Shown piece by piece: positions 1 to 11,900 of a DNA stretch of 64,000 bases (position 1 is its first letter; each line of letters begins with the position of its first letter). The stretch lies in contig JAKCOZ010000003.1 in NCBI GenBank assembly GCA_022605955.1, forward strand, positions 10,053,331 through 10,117,330. Reading direction: 5' to 3'. This DNA is from Rallus limicola (lineage: Eukaryota > Chordata > Aves > Gruiformes > Rallidae). Below the pieces are notes generated by a model. The model was not told the origin of the DNA, made no database searches, and was given only the letters and a program-made list of their open reading frames with translations. A program made the position numbers and the translations under genes.

Positions 1-250
1 CCTCATAAGGTTTGCTCTCCAGCCCTTCCATCAGCTTAGATGCCCCTCTCTGGACACACTCCAGGACCCCAATGTCTTTTCTTGTAGTGAAGGACCCAAA
101 ACTGAACCCAGCAGCTGAGGTGCCGCCTCACCAATGCTGTACAGGGGCACAATCACTTCCTTGGACCTGCTGGCCACATTATTTCTGATACCAGCCAAGA
201 TGCCATTAGCCTTCTTGGCCACCTGGGCACACTGCTGGCTCATATTCACC
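1..250 (-). mobile_element. CR1 LINE fragment (ORF2 C-terminal/3' part), cut by the window edge
   Basis: Read on the minus strand this encodes a piece typical of the end of the CR1 ORF2 protein: [20 protein letters not shown] followed by a region like [10 protein letters not shown]. After that the frame decays. It is a non-LTR retrotransposon remnant with no intact gene. The left end continues outside the window. The right end stops abruptly at base 250, where an LTR-like sequence starting TGTGGTGG begins. I did not find the matching other half of this CR1 on the far side of that LTR, so a deletion at the junction is likely. Confidence 0.85.
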
Positions 251-1640
251 TGTGGTGGTTTGGCCCTGGCTAGAGGCCACATGCCCACCAAAGCTGCTCC
301 ATCACTCACCTTTTCAGCCAAAAAGGGGAGAAAATATATATTGGGAGGCTTAGGATTCAAGATAAGGACAGAGGCATCACTTTCCAATTAATGTCATGGG
401 CAAAACAGACTCAACACAGAATAAAGAAAAGTAATTTATTAAACTACAGCTACACACCCAGTGAACCAGAGTAGAGTAATGAGAAGCACGGCCAGATCTT
501 AAAGCACCTTCTCCCCACCCCTCCCTTCTTAGCAGACTTCACTTACTCCCTTCTTCACCCCCCAACATGGCGCAGGGTGGGGCAGGGAATGAGGAGGGGG
601 TTTCCGGTAAATTCCTTACAAGCTACTTTCCTTCTCCAGATCTTAACACTTCTACTGTGCCCCCACCCCTCCCTTTTTCACAGACTTTAGTCTTAAATTT
701 GCTCCCTTCTTCCCCCTCTATTGCATTGTGGGAGGGGCAGGGGATGGGGAATGGGGTTTTCAGTCCATTCCTCCCTCCTTAGCTGGGGAGGGGCATTCCA
801 CACACACACACTTTCCCCTGCAGCACCATGGGGTATATTCCCTCAGGAGACAGTCCTCCACAAACTTCTCCAGTGTGAGTCCTCTCTATCATGGAGTCAT
901 CTCCTAACCATGGGTCTCAGCACACCTCCCTTCCATGCGGTGCTGACCTTCAGGCCCAGACTCCTCTGGCCTGGTCCCCCACAGAGTTACAAATTCCCCA
1001 GCAAAGCTGCTGAGGCATGGATCAATCTCTTCACAGGCCATAGATGTCTCTGCTCCCCATCCTTATCCATGGGCTGCAGGGGGACACCCGCTCCCCCATG
1101 GTCTTCTCCATGAGCTGCAAGGGAATCTCTCTCTCGGTCACCTGGGGTGCCTCATTCTTCCCGCATCTCTTTCAGGCCTGGCTTTGGTGTCCGGGCACCT
1201 TGTTATATCTTCTCACTCCCTTCTCTGGTGGCAAAATGCACCTGCCTGCGGGGTTTTTTTTCTCCTAAATGTGATTCCCAGAGGTTCTGTGACCATCACA
1301 GATTGGCTCAGCTCTGGTCAGCAGCAACTATGGCCTTGAGTAAGCCAATGTCTACTCTCTGGAGCCTGCAGAGAGCTGCTAGCTGCTGCTTGCAGGCGCC
1401 ATCTCTGCAGCACCCCCATTCTCCATTAAAACCCAGCTACCCAAAGCTGCTAAATCACCCAAAAAGGAGATCCTTCCCAGGCACCCTGTCTGCCTGTCTC
1501 TTCTTGGGAACAGACCCTCTGGGGCTGCTTTGTGGACTTACAAGGTGTCTGATGACAAGCTCCTCTTTACTTCTGTGTAACACTTGGGAGGCACTCCAAG
1601 ATCACTGTGATAAATAAAGATGGCTAAATGCTGCTGTGTA
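251..1640 (-). mobile_element. Large minus-strand LTR-like repeat (avian ERV family), right boundary approximate
   Basis: The plus-strand start TGTGGTGGTTTGGCC is the complement of a typical avian LTR end (...CCACCACA). Near 425-450 the minus strand carries an AATAAA-type poly(A) signal. The body has the degenerate internal repetition (CTCCAGTGTGAGTCC-like phrases, GGGCTGCAGGGGGACA) that I recognise from long avian ERV LTRs. The far end probably lies near the GCTGTGTACA at about 1630-1640, but I see no clear target duplication. The long plus-strand frames here are by-products of low-stop, GC-rich sequence. Confidence 0.6.
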
Positions 1641-4600
1641 CAAACAAGCTGGCTGGGTGGGAAAGATTTCCTTGGCAGTTTCCTTTCTTTGCCGCTGTTC
1701 AGTGTGGGCAAGCATGTGCTGGGACTTGTATTGATTGTTCTGCTTGTAATTTAGCATAAATGCAAATACAGGTTGAGACCCAGCATGTTCTGGTTAGTAG
1801 AAACCATAAAAAGGAAAGAAAATTGCTATAAATTAAATGTTCCTGTCTCTTCAGGCGTAGAGATGGGGATTCTGATTTATTTTAGCCATGTCAGTGAGAG
1901 GCAGTAATAGCAAAACACCACATTTATTTGAGAGGGATTCTCTAAAAGCTTGCATCAGTAGCAGAAGTTTTTTATCTTTGCAAGTATCCTAAGAGACTTT
2001 ATAATTTTGTCAATAGATAGCAGCAAAGAAAACCTTTGCAAATAAATAACATGAGAGAAAGGCTGTACATTTCAGACCAAAGGTTCACCTAGCTCAGGAT
2101 CCTGCCTCCAGCATGTCTGCAAGCTGAAGCCCAGAGAAGAGCGAGGACAAGGCAAGTTGTCCTGTCTGTCCCCTCAAGGACCTGACCAAACCTCTATTTG
2201 CAGCACTGGAAACTTCCTGAGCCTGATGCGAATACATCTTTGGATTCATCTTTGTGCACCTGGTGGTTTCCATACATCTGAAATCAAACCGCACATCTGG
2301 ATTCAACCTCCCGCCAGCTTGGCACTTCTGATGCAAACGGTTCTTTCAATGCAAGCTTAGATTTATTTAAGGTAGAAGAGTTGTCTCCTCTCCACAAATG
2401 ACTTTGATCAGTGTTCTCAACTCTTGCCATGTTTGATAGATTAGTGCTTAAACAAACCCTACAGACTGCAAAATGCCATTGACTAAAGCAATGTTCAGAG
2501 AGGAACTGAAAGCATTTTTTTTTTACTGAGATGCATGACTTTAAAATCCGTTCCTACCCCTGAAAAGTTATTATGTGGATGTGAAATCCTTTACCTTTCA
2601 TTGGAATTTTATTACAGAACTTTTCTAGCAGCAAAAAGAAGTTCGATTTCCTTTGGTTTATTACGGTTTAGTTTTGTCAGTACTGCAGAGTGATCATGAA
2701 TATGGAAAAAGGATCAGATTTTATTTTGGCATGTGCAGCAACAATTGAATTATAAACCAAAAAGACAAATTCAGACTCACCTGAGTTTCACATATGAGAC
2801 CAATAGTAAAATTAAAACTAAGTAAAATTAGCTAAATTAATTAGCAACGTTTTTGTGGGTTTCTATTTTATTCTAGCACAAACATTCATTGGACGCAACG
2901 AAATTAAGAAAAAATACTTCTCTACCTGAGCAATCTTGGCCTGGTTTTAGTGGTCCTGTGTCAAAATTAGCAGATCAGTCTGATCCCTTGTGTTCTGTCA
3001 CAAAACCAAGTGATCTCTAAATTAACTCACACTAGGGAAACCAAAGCAAAATGCACAGAGCCAACGCCCACAGCCAGAGCAGAAAGGAAAAAAATCTTCT
3101 CACAAGTCTCGATGACACCACAGTGGCATTTCTCAGAGAAATGAGGCTCAGGTCAGACTAACCTCACTGTCCTTTCACTGAGAAACATGCCAAGCTAGTG
3201 CAATACTGCTGCAGTGCAAACGGCCTGGGTAGGGCACCAGGTTTCTTGTCCCTCAGAGGACATGTTGCCTTAGGAGGCAACAAGCAGTCCCTGTCTGGCT
3301 TTAGTGACAGCAGCTGCTGTCACCTTAGGGGGATGCTTTCAAAAGCTCCCTTAATTCAGAAGACTACATGGATAGTAAGATGAGCTTCAGCAAAGAAAGG
3401 TGAGATGAGTCATGCTGTCAGTCAGACCAGCATGGCTTTGGAGGGATATAGCATAGTTCCAGAGAGAAGAAGCAGTGCAACAAGGATGCTGGAGTCATGG
3501 AAGACACTCACCACTTCTCCAGCAGATACACTGCTGGATTTTGCAGTGTTATAGCCAAAGGAGGAAAAAAAAAGAAGCCAAACACAAACAAACTCCAAGC
3601 GCAGTATGAAACTCCAAAGCCCATAATCCTCTCCCTGAGAGAAATGAAGCGCAAGGTAAGTCCTCAAGGCATGATTACAGAGGCAGACACCCACAGCCTG
3701 CCACATGTATTACTTAGCTGCTCCACTTCACTGCAGTCTGCACTGCTGCAGCTCTTCAGACTTCATGACATTATCGCTCCTGGGCCCTCTGTAAAGCCTC
3801 AGTTCTAGGAGTCGTGTGATAACAGTAGAATGGGTTCCTGGTTTTGGAGAAACAAAAGTTTCCAACCTTCCTTAACGCTGAAAAAAAATCAGTGCAGTGC
3901 TCCATGGGTGGGTTACCTCTGCAAGCATAGCCGCCTCCTGGTGCCACAAATGTTTCACTTGTGAAGCTGGGACAGGCAGTCTGTAAAATGAAATGAGCAC
4001 CTTTAACTCTGCTGTGTTAGGATGAGCAGACTTCACTCAGTTCCCAGGATTCCTGTCTGAAACCCTCTAGACTGCCCTGGTCCGAAGAGATATAACATAG
4101 CCTGGGCAGGGCAATCACAGTTGCCGTTTGCTCTGTGCATCATCCAAACATTGCAGACAGGTCATGATGGTGGAAACACATGGCAGAGCAGCCCCTTCCT
4201 GAAAGGCAAAAGCAGGGATAAATGTGAGTTTTGGAAAACCAGAATGCAACAGCTGACAGGTTGGAAACATCTCACTTTTCACTGGAACCACCATAATTAT
4301 TTGTTTGTTTAGGAGCACTGAGTCTGCCTCTGTTTTGTGAGATTCAGGGGTGGATTGTACATTCTAACCCATTTTTTATTCCCCTTTGTGACACCTGTCA
4401 GTTACTCAATAGCTGACAGCAAATGTTGTTTTATTGATTTATTTTTCTAAACACTACAAATCATGCCAGAAGATGGATGTGAGCCTGTTATAGTAAAAAC
4501 ATTTCTTTAAAACAGAAAGAAAGAAAGGAAGGGAAAAAACCCAGCAAAAATAACCAATGAGCCAAGCCCACTTCCCCCTCTCCCCTAAGGTAAATGGATA

Positions 4601-7538
4601 GTTGCAAAAACAGGTGATTTTTTTTTCCTTGGTTAAAGCTTGCCATCTGGTGGAGTGAGACCAGATCAACTGCTCTGCTCTGGGAGGAAAACAGGGGAAA
4701 ACACCCTCTTTCTTTCAGAAACAACCGTCTGGTCTTCCTCTAAGACAGAAGCTGGATCAATCAGACACGGCTGACCTTGTCTGTCTAGAAAGCTAAATAC
4801 AGAGCTGAAGAATGAATGTTGGCACATCAGTAGATTTTGAACCTTGACGCCACCAAAGCTTTATTTAATTTGATCAGCTCACACAAGAGGTTTTAAATTG
4901 CCCTCAGCAAAGACACACTGCCACTCTCTCATAGATTTTTGAAAGCTAACATTATTTATGGTGTATAAGCTAACTATGTTTTATGATTCAAAATTAAATG
5001 AAAGAGAATCTCTTGTGACCAAACACTGGATAAATACAAACACTGTTGCTTTATCCTTGAATTAGCCCTTCATGAGGCTTCTTACCAGCCAACCAAATTA
5101 TTCACCTAAGAGGAAAGGGAAAAGAGAGACAAAGGGGGGGAGGGGGGACGAAGAGAAAATAAAAAAGACAAGTAAAGGGAGGATAGGAGGAAGGGAGGGA
5201 GAAAGGAGAAAGGAGAAAGACACATAGAGACAGGAAAGAAAGAGGGAGAAAGACCAGATCCTTCATACGGATTTCAATTTGATTGCACCAGTGATAGTCC
5301 TTGTCCCTTGTAGCAGTAGCTTCAAAAAAGTAGGTTATGGAGCTGCCAGGGAAATTTGATCATCTTTTCATTGCTGTTCTTCATCCTGTAAAAATAAAAT
5401 ACTCTTAAACTCTACAGCAATCTTTCCCCAAGTTTCCCACAGACTAGCTACAATTTGTAGTTAAGATAAGGTTAATATGCCAAGATTTTTAAAAGCAAGC
5501 AGAAAAGCACTTTTGAATCCATGAGGCTTTTTTTTCCTTATCCTTTATTAGAGAAAAAGCAATGATGATAAGTTTAATTACCGGGTTTTCCTTCTCATAC
5601 CACTGGGAAGAAATGGGAACAGCAGGTGAAGGGCCTTCTACCAAGTGCTGGAGCTTGAAACCTTATTCTGCTTGGAGGAAGATATTTCTGCTTTCAAAGG
5701 GAGATCCTCTTTCTGCTGAAGCCACAGCCAGAAATCTGTAGCAAGGGTCATGAGGAAAGTGTAAGCACTTTGTTGGTTGGCACTGAGACACCAAACGTAC
5801 TCCTGATGGCTGTGTTGCTCACTCTAATCACACTTTGGTTGTTGGCGGAAGCTGTACATATGAATCTGTGTATCACTTATGGGAGCAAGAGGTAACTGCT
5901 CCGTTTCCCCCTAACTGATAGAGCCATCCACTCCTTATGCAGAACAGAAAAAGATGAGCAAGGGTAGAGGAGAGGCCATGAGAGACTCCAACCTTCCTCC
6001 TGCTCTCCTCTGGTACACCAGCCCAAAGAATCTCTAAAACCATCCGGTTAAAACATGCATGGACATGCAGGACAGCTTGCAGTCTGGTTCAGAGAGCAGA
6101 TATGGTGGTGGTGGTGTTACTGATTTATACTGCAGTCAGAGCCAGAGGGTGAGTTATGGTGATATATAAAGCTAGCCCCCCATAAAACACAGGGTCTCCA
6201 GATCCACCTCTCATCTGTGCATGTGTGTCACTTTAGTCTCTGACAGGAATCTGTACTAAAACCTACTTTCCTTCCCATTTTTAAATTCCTGACAGTACTA
6301 CCCCTAAGTAGGTGTCATGGAGCAGGGACAGAATCTGCAGTCCAGAACCCATACCTCTTTTCAGGCAGCGCAGCTATCTTCCTGGTAAGGCAGTTTAACC
6401 CCCAAAATACCAGACAACATTCCTAACTCATGGCTGCTGTGGGGTACTTGCCCTCAAGGATTCTGGACACAGAAATAGTACTGCCTGAAGGCAGCAGGTA
6501 AGAAATAGGTCATGAGAGCTGTTCATCTCATTGTTACTGCTCTATGTGACTTCAGACATTTCCCTTTGGAGCTGGGAGGACTGATAGCAGTCAAGGCAGA
6601 GCATTAGGAAGTCTCTAGCATGGTAATTCCACCACTGCAAAGAATTAACAGATCTATTGTGCTGTTTCATGAGGTTAAAACATCACATGCAGTCCTTTGC
6701 ATTAAAAGAACCACGTGAAATCTTTGTACATAGTAACAAACAGCACAGACTATTGGTCCAGCACTGTTTCTTTTCTGACTTGCTACTTACGTGGACAGAT
6801 TATGCCTGATGTCCAGGGAAATTTTTGATCTGTTGTATTTTTGGTTCTGCTGGTGAACCCCTCTATTGTCTCTTTCTCCAGGATAGGTTGGTGAGCAGTT
6901 TAGGTCCTTCAGCTTCTTGCCTTGCTGAGTCCCTCATCATCCTCACTGCCCATGGTTTCAGCAATGAACCCACCTGGATTATCTCAATGTGGGAAAGTGC
7001 ATAGTTCATTGGAATTGGGAATGTCTTCATTGGAGTGTTTCTGCTGATCTGTTGCCCCCAAAAATATAACATATAAGAAAAGGAAAGGCCAAGTTATATT
7101 TAATAGTGTCACACCCTGGAATTTATATGGCAAAATAAAATTTACCATATAACAAGGAAGATAGAAAGGAGACATATCTTACAACTGCCAGCTAAATTTG
7201 CCCGTCATCTGTGAAAAAGACAAGATGTTTTAGTGGTTTACAAACCACACCTGTTTGGGACAATGTAAGGCTATCTACCTTTAGTGTGCCATTGCAGAAA
7301 CTGGCTGGGGTTTTCAGACTATGTGGAGGATCAGGAATTACTAGAGACAATGAGCTAAAATTATTTCAAGTTATTAAATATGAATGGTTTCATTGACATA
7401 CAAATGGTTTCAAACTGAAACAGGTAAGAGAATTATAGTTTTATTAATAGTTGGTATTGCAGTTCTCCAGAATGACTAGCTAAATAACAATGCTAATAAA
7501 GTTACCCTGTAAGTGACATGTAAGTGTGGTTAACAGCA
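1641..7538. other. Unique AT-rich DNA, no gene seen
   Basis: I see no exon, RNA gene or recent repeat here apart from the polypurine tract listed separately. A stretch near 2070-2120 (ACCAAAGGTTCACCTAGCTC) reads like an old interspersed repeat, but I cannot place it in a family. Open frames are short and show no recognisable domains. Confidence 0.6.
5109..5257 (+). repeat. Polypurine tract (GA-rich low-complexity)
   Basis: About 150 bases are almost purely A and G on the plus strand, including GGGGGGGAGGGGGGACG and repeats of GGAGAAA. Such mirror-like purine runs can form triplex DNA, but nothing here shows a function. Confidence 0.85.
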
Positions 7539-7975
7539 TCACAGAATCACAGAGTGACAGAATGGCTGAGGTTGGAAGGGACCCCTGGAGGCCATACAGT
7601 TCAATGCCACTTCTCACGCAGCACAGCCTATAGCACATTGCCCAGGATCATGTCCAGACAGCTTAAAAATCTGGATATTCAATATGCCTTCAAGGATGGA
7701 GACTCCACAGTCTCTCTGGGCAACCTGTGTGAGTGCTTGGTCACCCTCACAGTAAAAAAGCATTTCCTGGTGTTCAGAGGAAGCCTCCTGTGTTTCAGTT
7801 CATGTCCAGTGCCTCTGGTCCTGTCACAGGGCACCACAGGAAAGAACCTGTCACTGTAAATGTTCTTCCTTCCTTCAGGTATTTACATACATTAATAAGA
7901 TCCCACCTGGAACTTCTCCTCTTTAGGCTGAGCAGTGCCAGTCCTCATTGTCCCCAGTCATTGAAATATACAATC
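7539..7975 (-). mobile_element. CR1 LINE, 5'-truncated, minus strand
   Basis: The left end has the complement of the CR1 3' tail (ATCACAGAATCACAGAG, then GGTTGGAAGGGACCC). It continues with the conserved CR1 phrases TCTCTGGGCAACCTGT and TCCCACCTGGAACTTCTCC. Divergence is considerable and there is no intact reading frame. No target duplication was identified. Confidence 0.85.
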
Positions 7976-8359
7976 CCCAAACTGAAAATTCCAAGTGAGC
8001 TTTTCATTTGAAGGACACTTAATTTTGCCCTTGAAGGTTAGCTCTCAGGGAGCCTCAGAGTTTTGCAGTCAATGAGACACTTAGGGTAATTCACAGTAGG
8101 GCCCAGGCACATGACTTCTCTTGAAACTTAGAAATTTCACAGTCTGTCCACATTTTTAGTCACCTTAGTGACTTTAGGATACCTTTTCAAGTGGCATACT
8201 TGGAACACTGAAAATTTTGTAATGAAAAATTAAGGAGACAAATGTTTCCAAGTAAATGTTAAAAGGGGACACACATAAAATCAAAGCTTGAATAAACAAT
8301 AAAAATGGGAACCTCTCATGGGACTTCTGAGTAACTCACAGGGGAAATAACTGTTCTCA
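7976..8359. other. Short unique stretch, nothing seen
   Basis: AT-rich sequence between a CR1 copy and a solo LTR, with no recognisable feature. Confidence 0.55.
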
Positions 8360-8364
8360 CAGGC

Positions 8365-8923
8365 TGTGGTGGATTGAGCTTCTTTGGACACCAGGTTCTT
8401 GGCCCTCCAAGCTGCTCTATCGGTCCCCTTCCCAGCTTGGCAGGGGAGAGAAAGTAAGACAGAAAACATGTGTGAGTCAAGATAAAGGCAGTTTAATAAA
8501 GCAAAAGCAAAGGCTGCCTGCAGAAGCAAAGGAAAACAAAGGATTTGTTCTCTACTTCCCATCAGCAGGCGATGTCCAGCAGCCACTTCCCAGGAAGCAG
8601 GGCTTCTTCTGCTCCAGCAGACAAACAGCATAAATAACGAGTGTGCCCCATGCTGCTTCCCCTCCTTTCTCTGAGCCTTTTTTTGCTGGGCAGACATGAC
8701 ATGTTATGGACTTGGGCAGCAGTCCTGGCTGTGTCCCCTCCCAAGACCTTGCCCACCCCCAGCCTATGTTGAAGAGACAGCCCTGATGCTGTGCCAGCCC
8801 TGCTCAGCAGCACCCAAACACAGGGGTGTTATCAGTGCCTTGCTGGCTACCGATACACAGCATGGGGCTGCTATGGGGTCTACTGTGGGGAAAATTAACT
8901 CCAGCCCAGCCAGGCCCAATACA
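8365..8923 (-). mobile_element. Solo LTR of an avian ERVL-type element, minus strand, with 5-bp target duplication
   Basis: On the minus strand the unit starts TGTATTGGGCCTGGCTGGG, continues with GGAGTTAATTTTCCCC, and ends CAATCCACCACA, so it has TG...CA ends over 559 bp. It is flanked by CAGGC at 8360-8364 and CAGGC at 8924-8928, a perfect 5-bp target-site duplication. The start and the GAGTTAATTTTCCCC block are typical of avian ERVL LTRs. No internal retroviral sequence is next to it, so it is a solo LTR left by LTR-LTR recombination. Minus-strand open frames inside it are not genes. Confidence 0.85.
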
Positions 8924-8928
8924 CAGGC

Positions 8929-11900
8929 ACAACCAAATCCATGTGGTTTTTATCATTGTGTTGCCTACTGGTTTCAACAGCATGGCTTTAGTGGCAGTAT
9001 CAGGAAATAACAATGGAGTTCTGCCCCTTTTTGGGTTTAAGTCATCTACTTTTTCAAAGCTGTCTCCATCCAAGGAAGGGGGACGCATCCTTTCAAAAGT
9101 AAGGTTCCCCTTAGCTTTGAGGCTGTGAGGATCTCCTCCCTCCTTGGGACCAAGAAGAGGAATTAAAATGACTGGCAATGTGATCTAACTTCAACATGCA
9201 CAAAGAAACACAGATTTGCACCTCTGGGCCCTCTCTGTAGCTGGTAATAAGCTCAAAGGGCATCACAATAATACTCTTTGATCTATGCTTAACTCTTTTC
9301 CCTTCACTCTTATTAATCATGTGGCAGATGTTGTCAACGAAAGGCTACCTTGATTTACACCCACTACAGGTTTGCACATACATTTGAATACAATTTCAGC
9401 TGAACCAGGCACCACTTTCAAATCAGGAGTCTGACAATAGGATCTGGAAGCAGCATCAGCTTTCTCATCTGAGTTTATAGCACTAGAGTCAGCTCTAGAT
9501 CTGGATTGCAGATCTGCAGACTCCATAACAAAACCGCTGCAACACCAAATATATGCCAACTGTCACTCAGGCCTTTTCTTCCAAGGCCAGGTCAGCAAAT
9601 GCAATAACAAGTGCAAGGTCTCAAAATGTGCTTTAAAAATAAAATTATATTAGCATGCAGTTCAAAGAGCTTTCTCCCTACAGTTTTCCATCTTAATTTT
9701 TACATATATATATAAATATAGTATTCTGCTACAAGTTCAGGTTCTCTGAAATCACAGAGGCAAAAGAAACTCTTCATGTAGCCAAACACCATCTGAATAC
9801 ATTGAAGAGCTGGTCTAAGTAGAAACAGCAAGTATGTCTTTAAAATTATGCAAAAGCAAGCAGGAGGAAAGGAGTACAGGGAAGAGTGAAGGCAGTTCTC
9901 TGCAATGATATGATAAGAACGAACATCAGACGGATAAAATTGTGTCAAGTCATACGAGTAAATGAAATATTTAAAATCAAACAAAATATTTAGGTCTAGA
10001 AGACCAGTGCAGGCAAGTAAAACAGACATAATGATTACTAATTAATTGTGTCACATGTGTTTACTGAGTGATCACTTCTATTGTTTTGGATTTCTAAAGA
10101 CTTCTCATCGCTACTGCATTTAGCCTGCACTGTCATTTGTAATCATTTCTTGTTCCCATCTGATTGCCACTCAAGAGAACTTTTGCTGAGCACAGTTTGA
10201 TAATTACCCACTGCAGAGCACAGGGGGGGTTCCCTGTCCCAGGCATACATGAAAGGTGTGGAGGTAAACCTTTATGGGAAAAGAAGGGGTTTAATTATTT
10301 AAAACAGCAAGAGATTTCTTAGGTAAGAACTCTGTTCTTGTTTCTCCCAAACTTGTTGTCAGGGGAAAAGGATAATTTTTTCTCTCCTTCCCCACCTGAC
10401 ACACAGTGTTTCTACATATGAAACAAATTACTTAGATGCAGTTGTGGATGCTGAATTTGTTTTATTTAGCTGTTGGGTGAAAACTTGAGCGCAGCCTAGC
10501 AGCTGGGAATTCACCAGTATTGATAGATTAGTTATCCTCAGACTCCTCCTATCCTCCTTCATTAATAAGGTCTGACTGATGATTGTTTTCAAAAGTTGTT
10601 TGCCACAGAGGAGGCCAATCGTTATCAACAGAATGGAGCTGGCATGAGCTGAAGGGCTGAAGGAGCTCCGAGGAGAGCAGCAGCAACCCTACAGCTGGAG
10701 GAAGATCTCCGTTGGGTCAGACATTTTTCAAAGACAGGTTTAAACAGGGAGAGAAGGAAGGTCAGTCCATCAGCTGATGGAGATGCAGGCATTTGTCCCC
10801 AGTTATCATCGTGTATAGCCAGTAGCTACAGGAATTGATCTGTATGCCACATATGTCTACTCCATAGTCAACTGGCAGCCTCACCCTTTCCCTATCTGTC
10901 TTTCAGCCCACACAGTCCCACCGTGCTGCGGACATCAATATGATGCCACAGACAAGGGCCATGGAGTGGCAGCTTCCCCTCTGAACTGAAAAGAAACCCA
11001 GAAAAGGAGTGAGCGGAAACAAGCACTGGCTTGGCTGTTCTCAAAAAGGGTCTTCATTCTCCCAGATGAGTATGCTGTGGTGAGTAGTTCCCATATCAGC
11101 AAAAATAATTTCTAATGCTTTAGTCATAAAACTCATTGGAAAAAATGCCATTACATAGACATCCCAATGAACCTAAGGAGCTGGAGAAACAATGGATAGG
11201 AAAGCAATTTATATCCCTACCTCTTAATCTTCTTTTAAAGAAAGGACTCTATGTTTGCAGCACCAAAACCTGAAAGATGTCTTGTGCAGCTTACTGCAAG
11301 GTTCCAAAATTATGGCCTATCACTTACAGCAGTGGGCTCAGAGCAGATGGCATAACCACACTCATAGCTTCTTCTCTCACTGCTGTCAGTGGTAACTTCT
11401 CTATTCCTTTCATCAGTGCGAAAGGAGACCTGTGGTCTGTTGTCAGCACACCCACCTCACCAACTCAGACGTTTAGTGTCCTTTGCTGGGTAGAGCATTT
11501 TGGTAATGCCAACTAATTACCATTGAGCCAGGTCACTTGGAAATCAGGGCTGGTTCTTAGAAAACGTGGTAGAGCAGCAAGATTCTTTAGCAACTGAATG
11601 GATAACATTGTGAAGAGCAGGGAGTATAGCTCTGATATGAAAAGTAGTGCTTTACTACCATAAGCTTATAGGATTACCCTTCCTAGAGGGCTTTCCTATT
11701 TGGCTGTTAAGATAACAGAATTGGAGGGGGGGCAAAGGGGGAAAGCAGAAGCAGGGTGTCATATCCTTGCAGCTGTATAGATATAAAAATATGAAGTTTC
11801 TCCCTGCTGTGGGTGGATATTAAATTCTACTTCATTATATCTAAGCACCACCAAAACCAATGATTTAAGAATGAAAATGTTATGTAAATTCATGGCTGCA

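Noticed and set aside
1147..1617. 156-codon plus-strand open frame
   Set aside because: It lies within an LTR-like repeat, antisense to its likely orientation, with no domain.
8281..9178. Several open frames of 80-138 codons on both strands
   Set aside because: Most of this sequence is a solo LTR and its flanks; no domain or codon signal.
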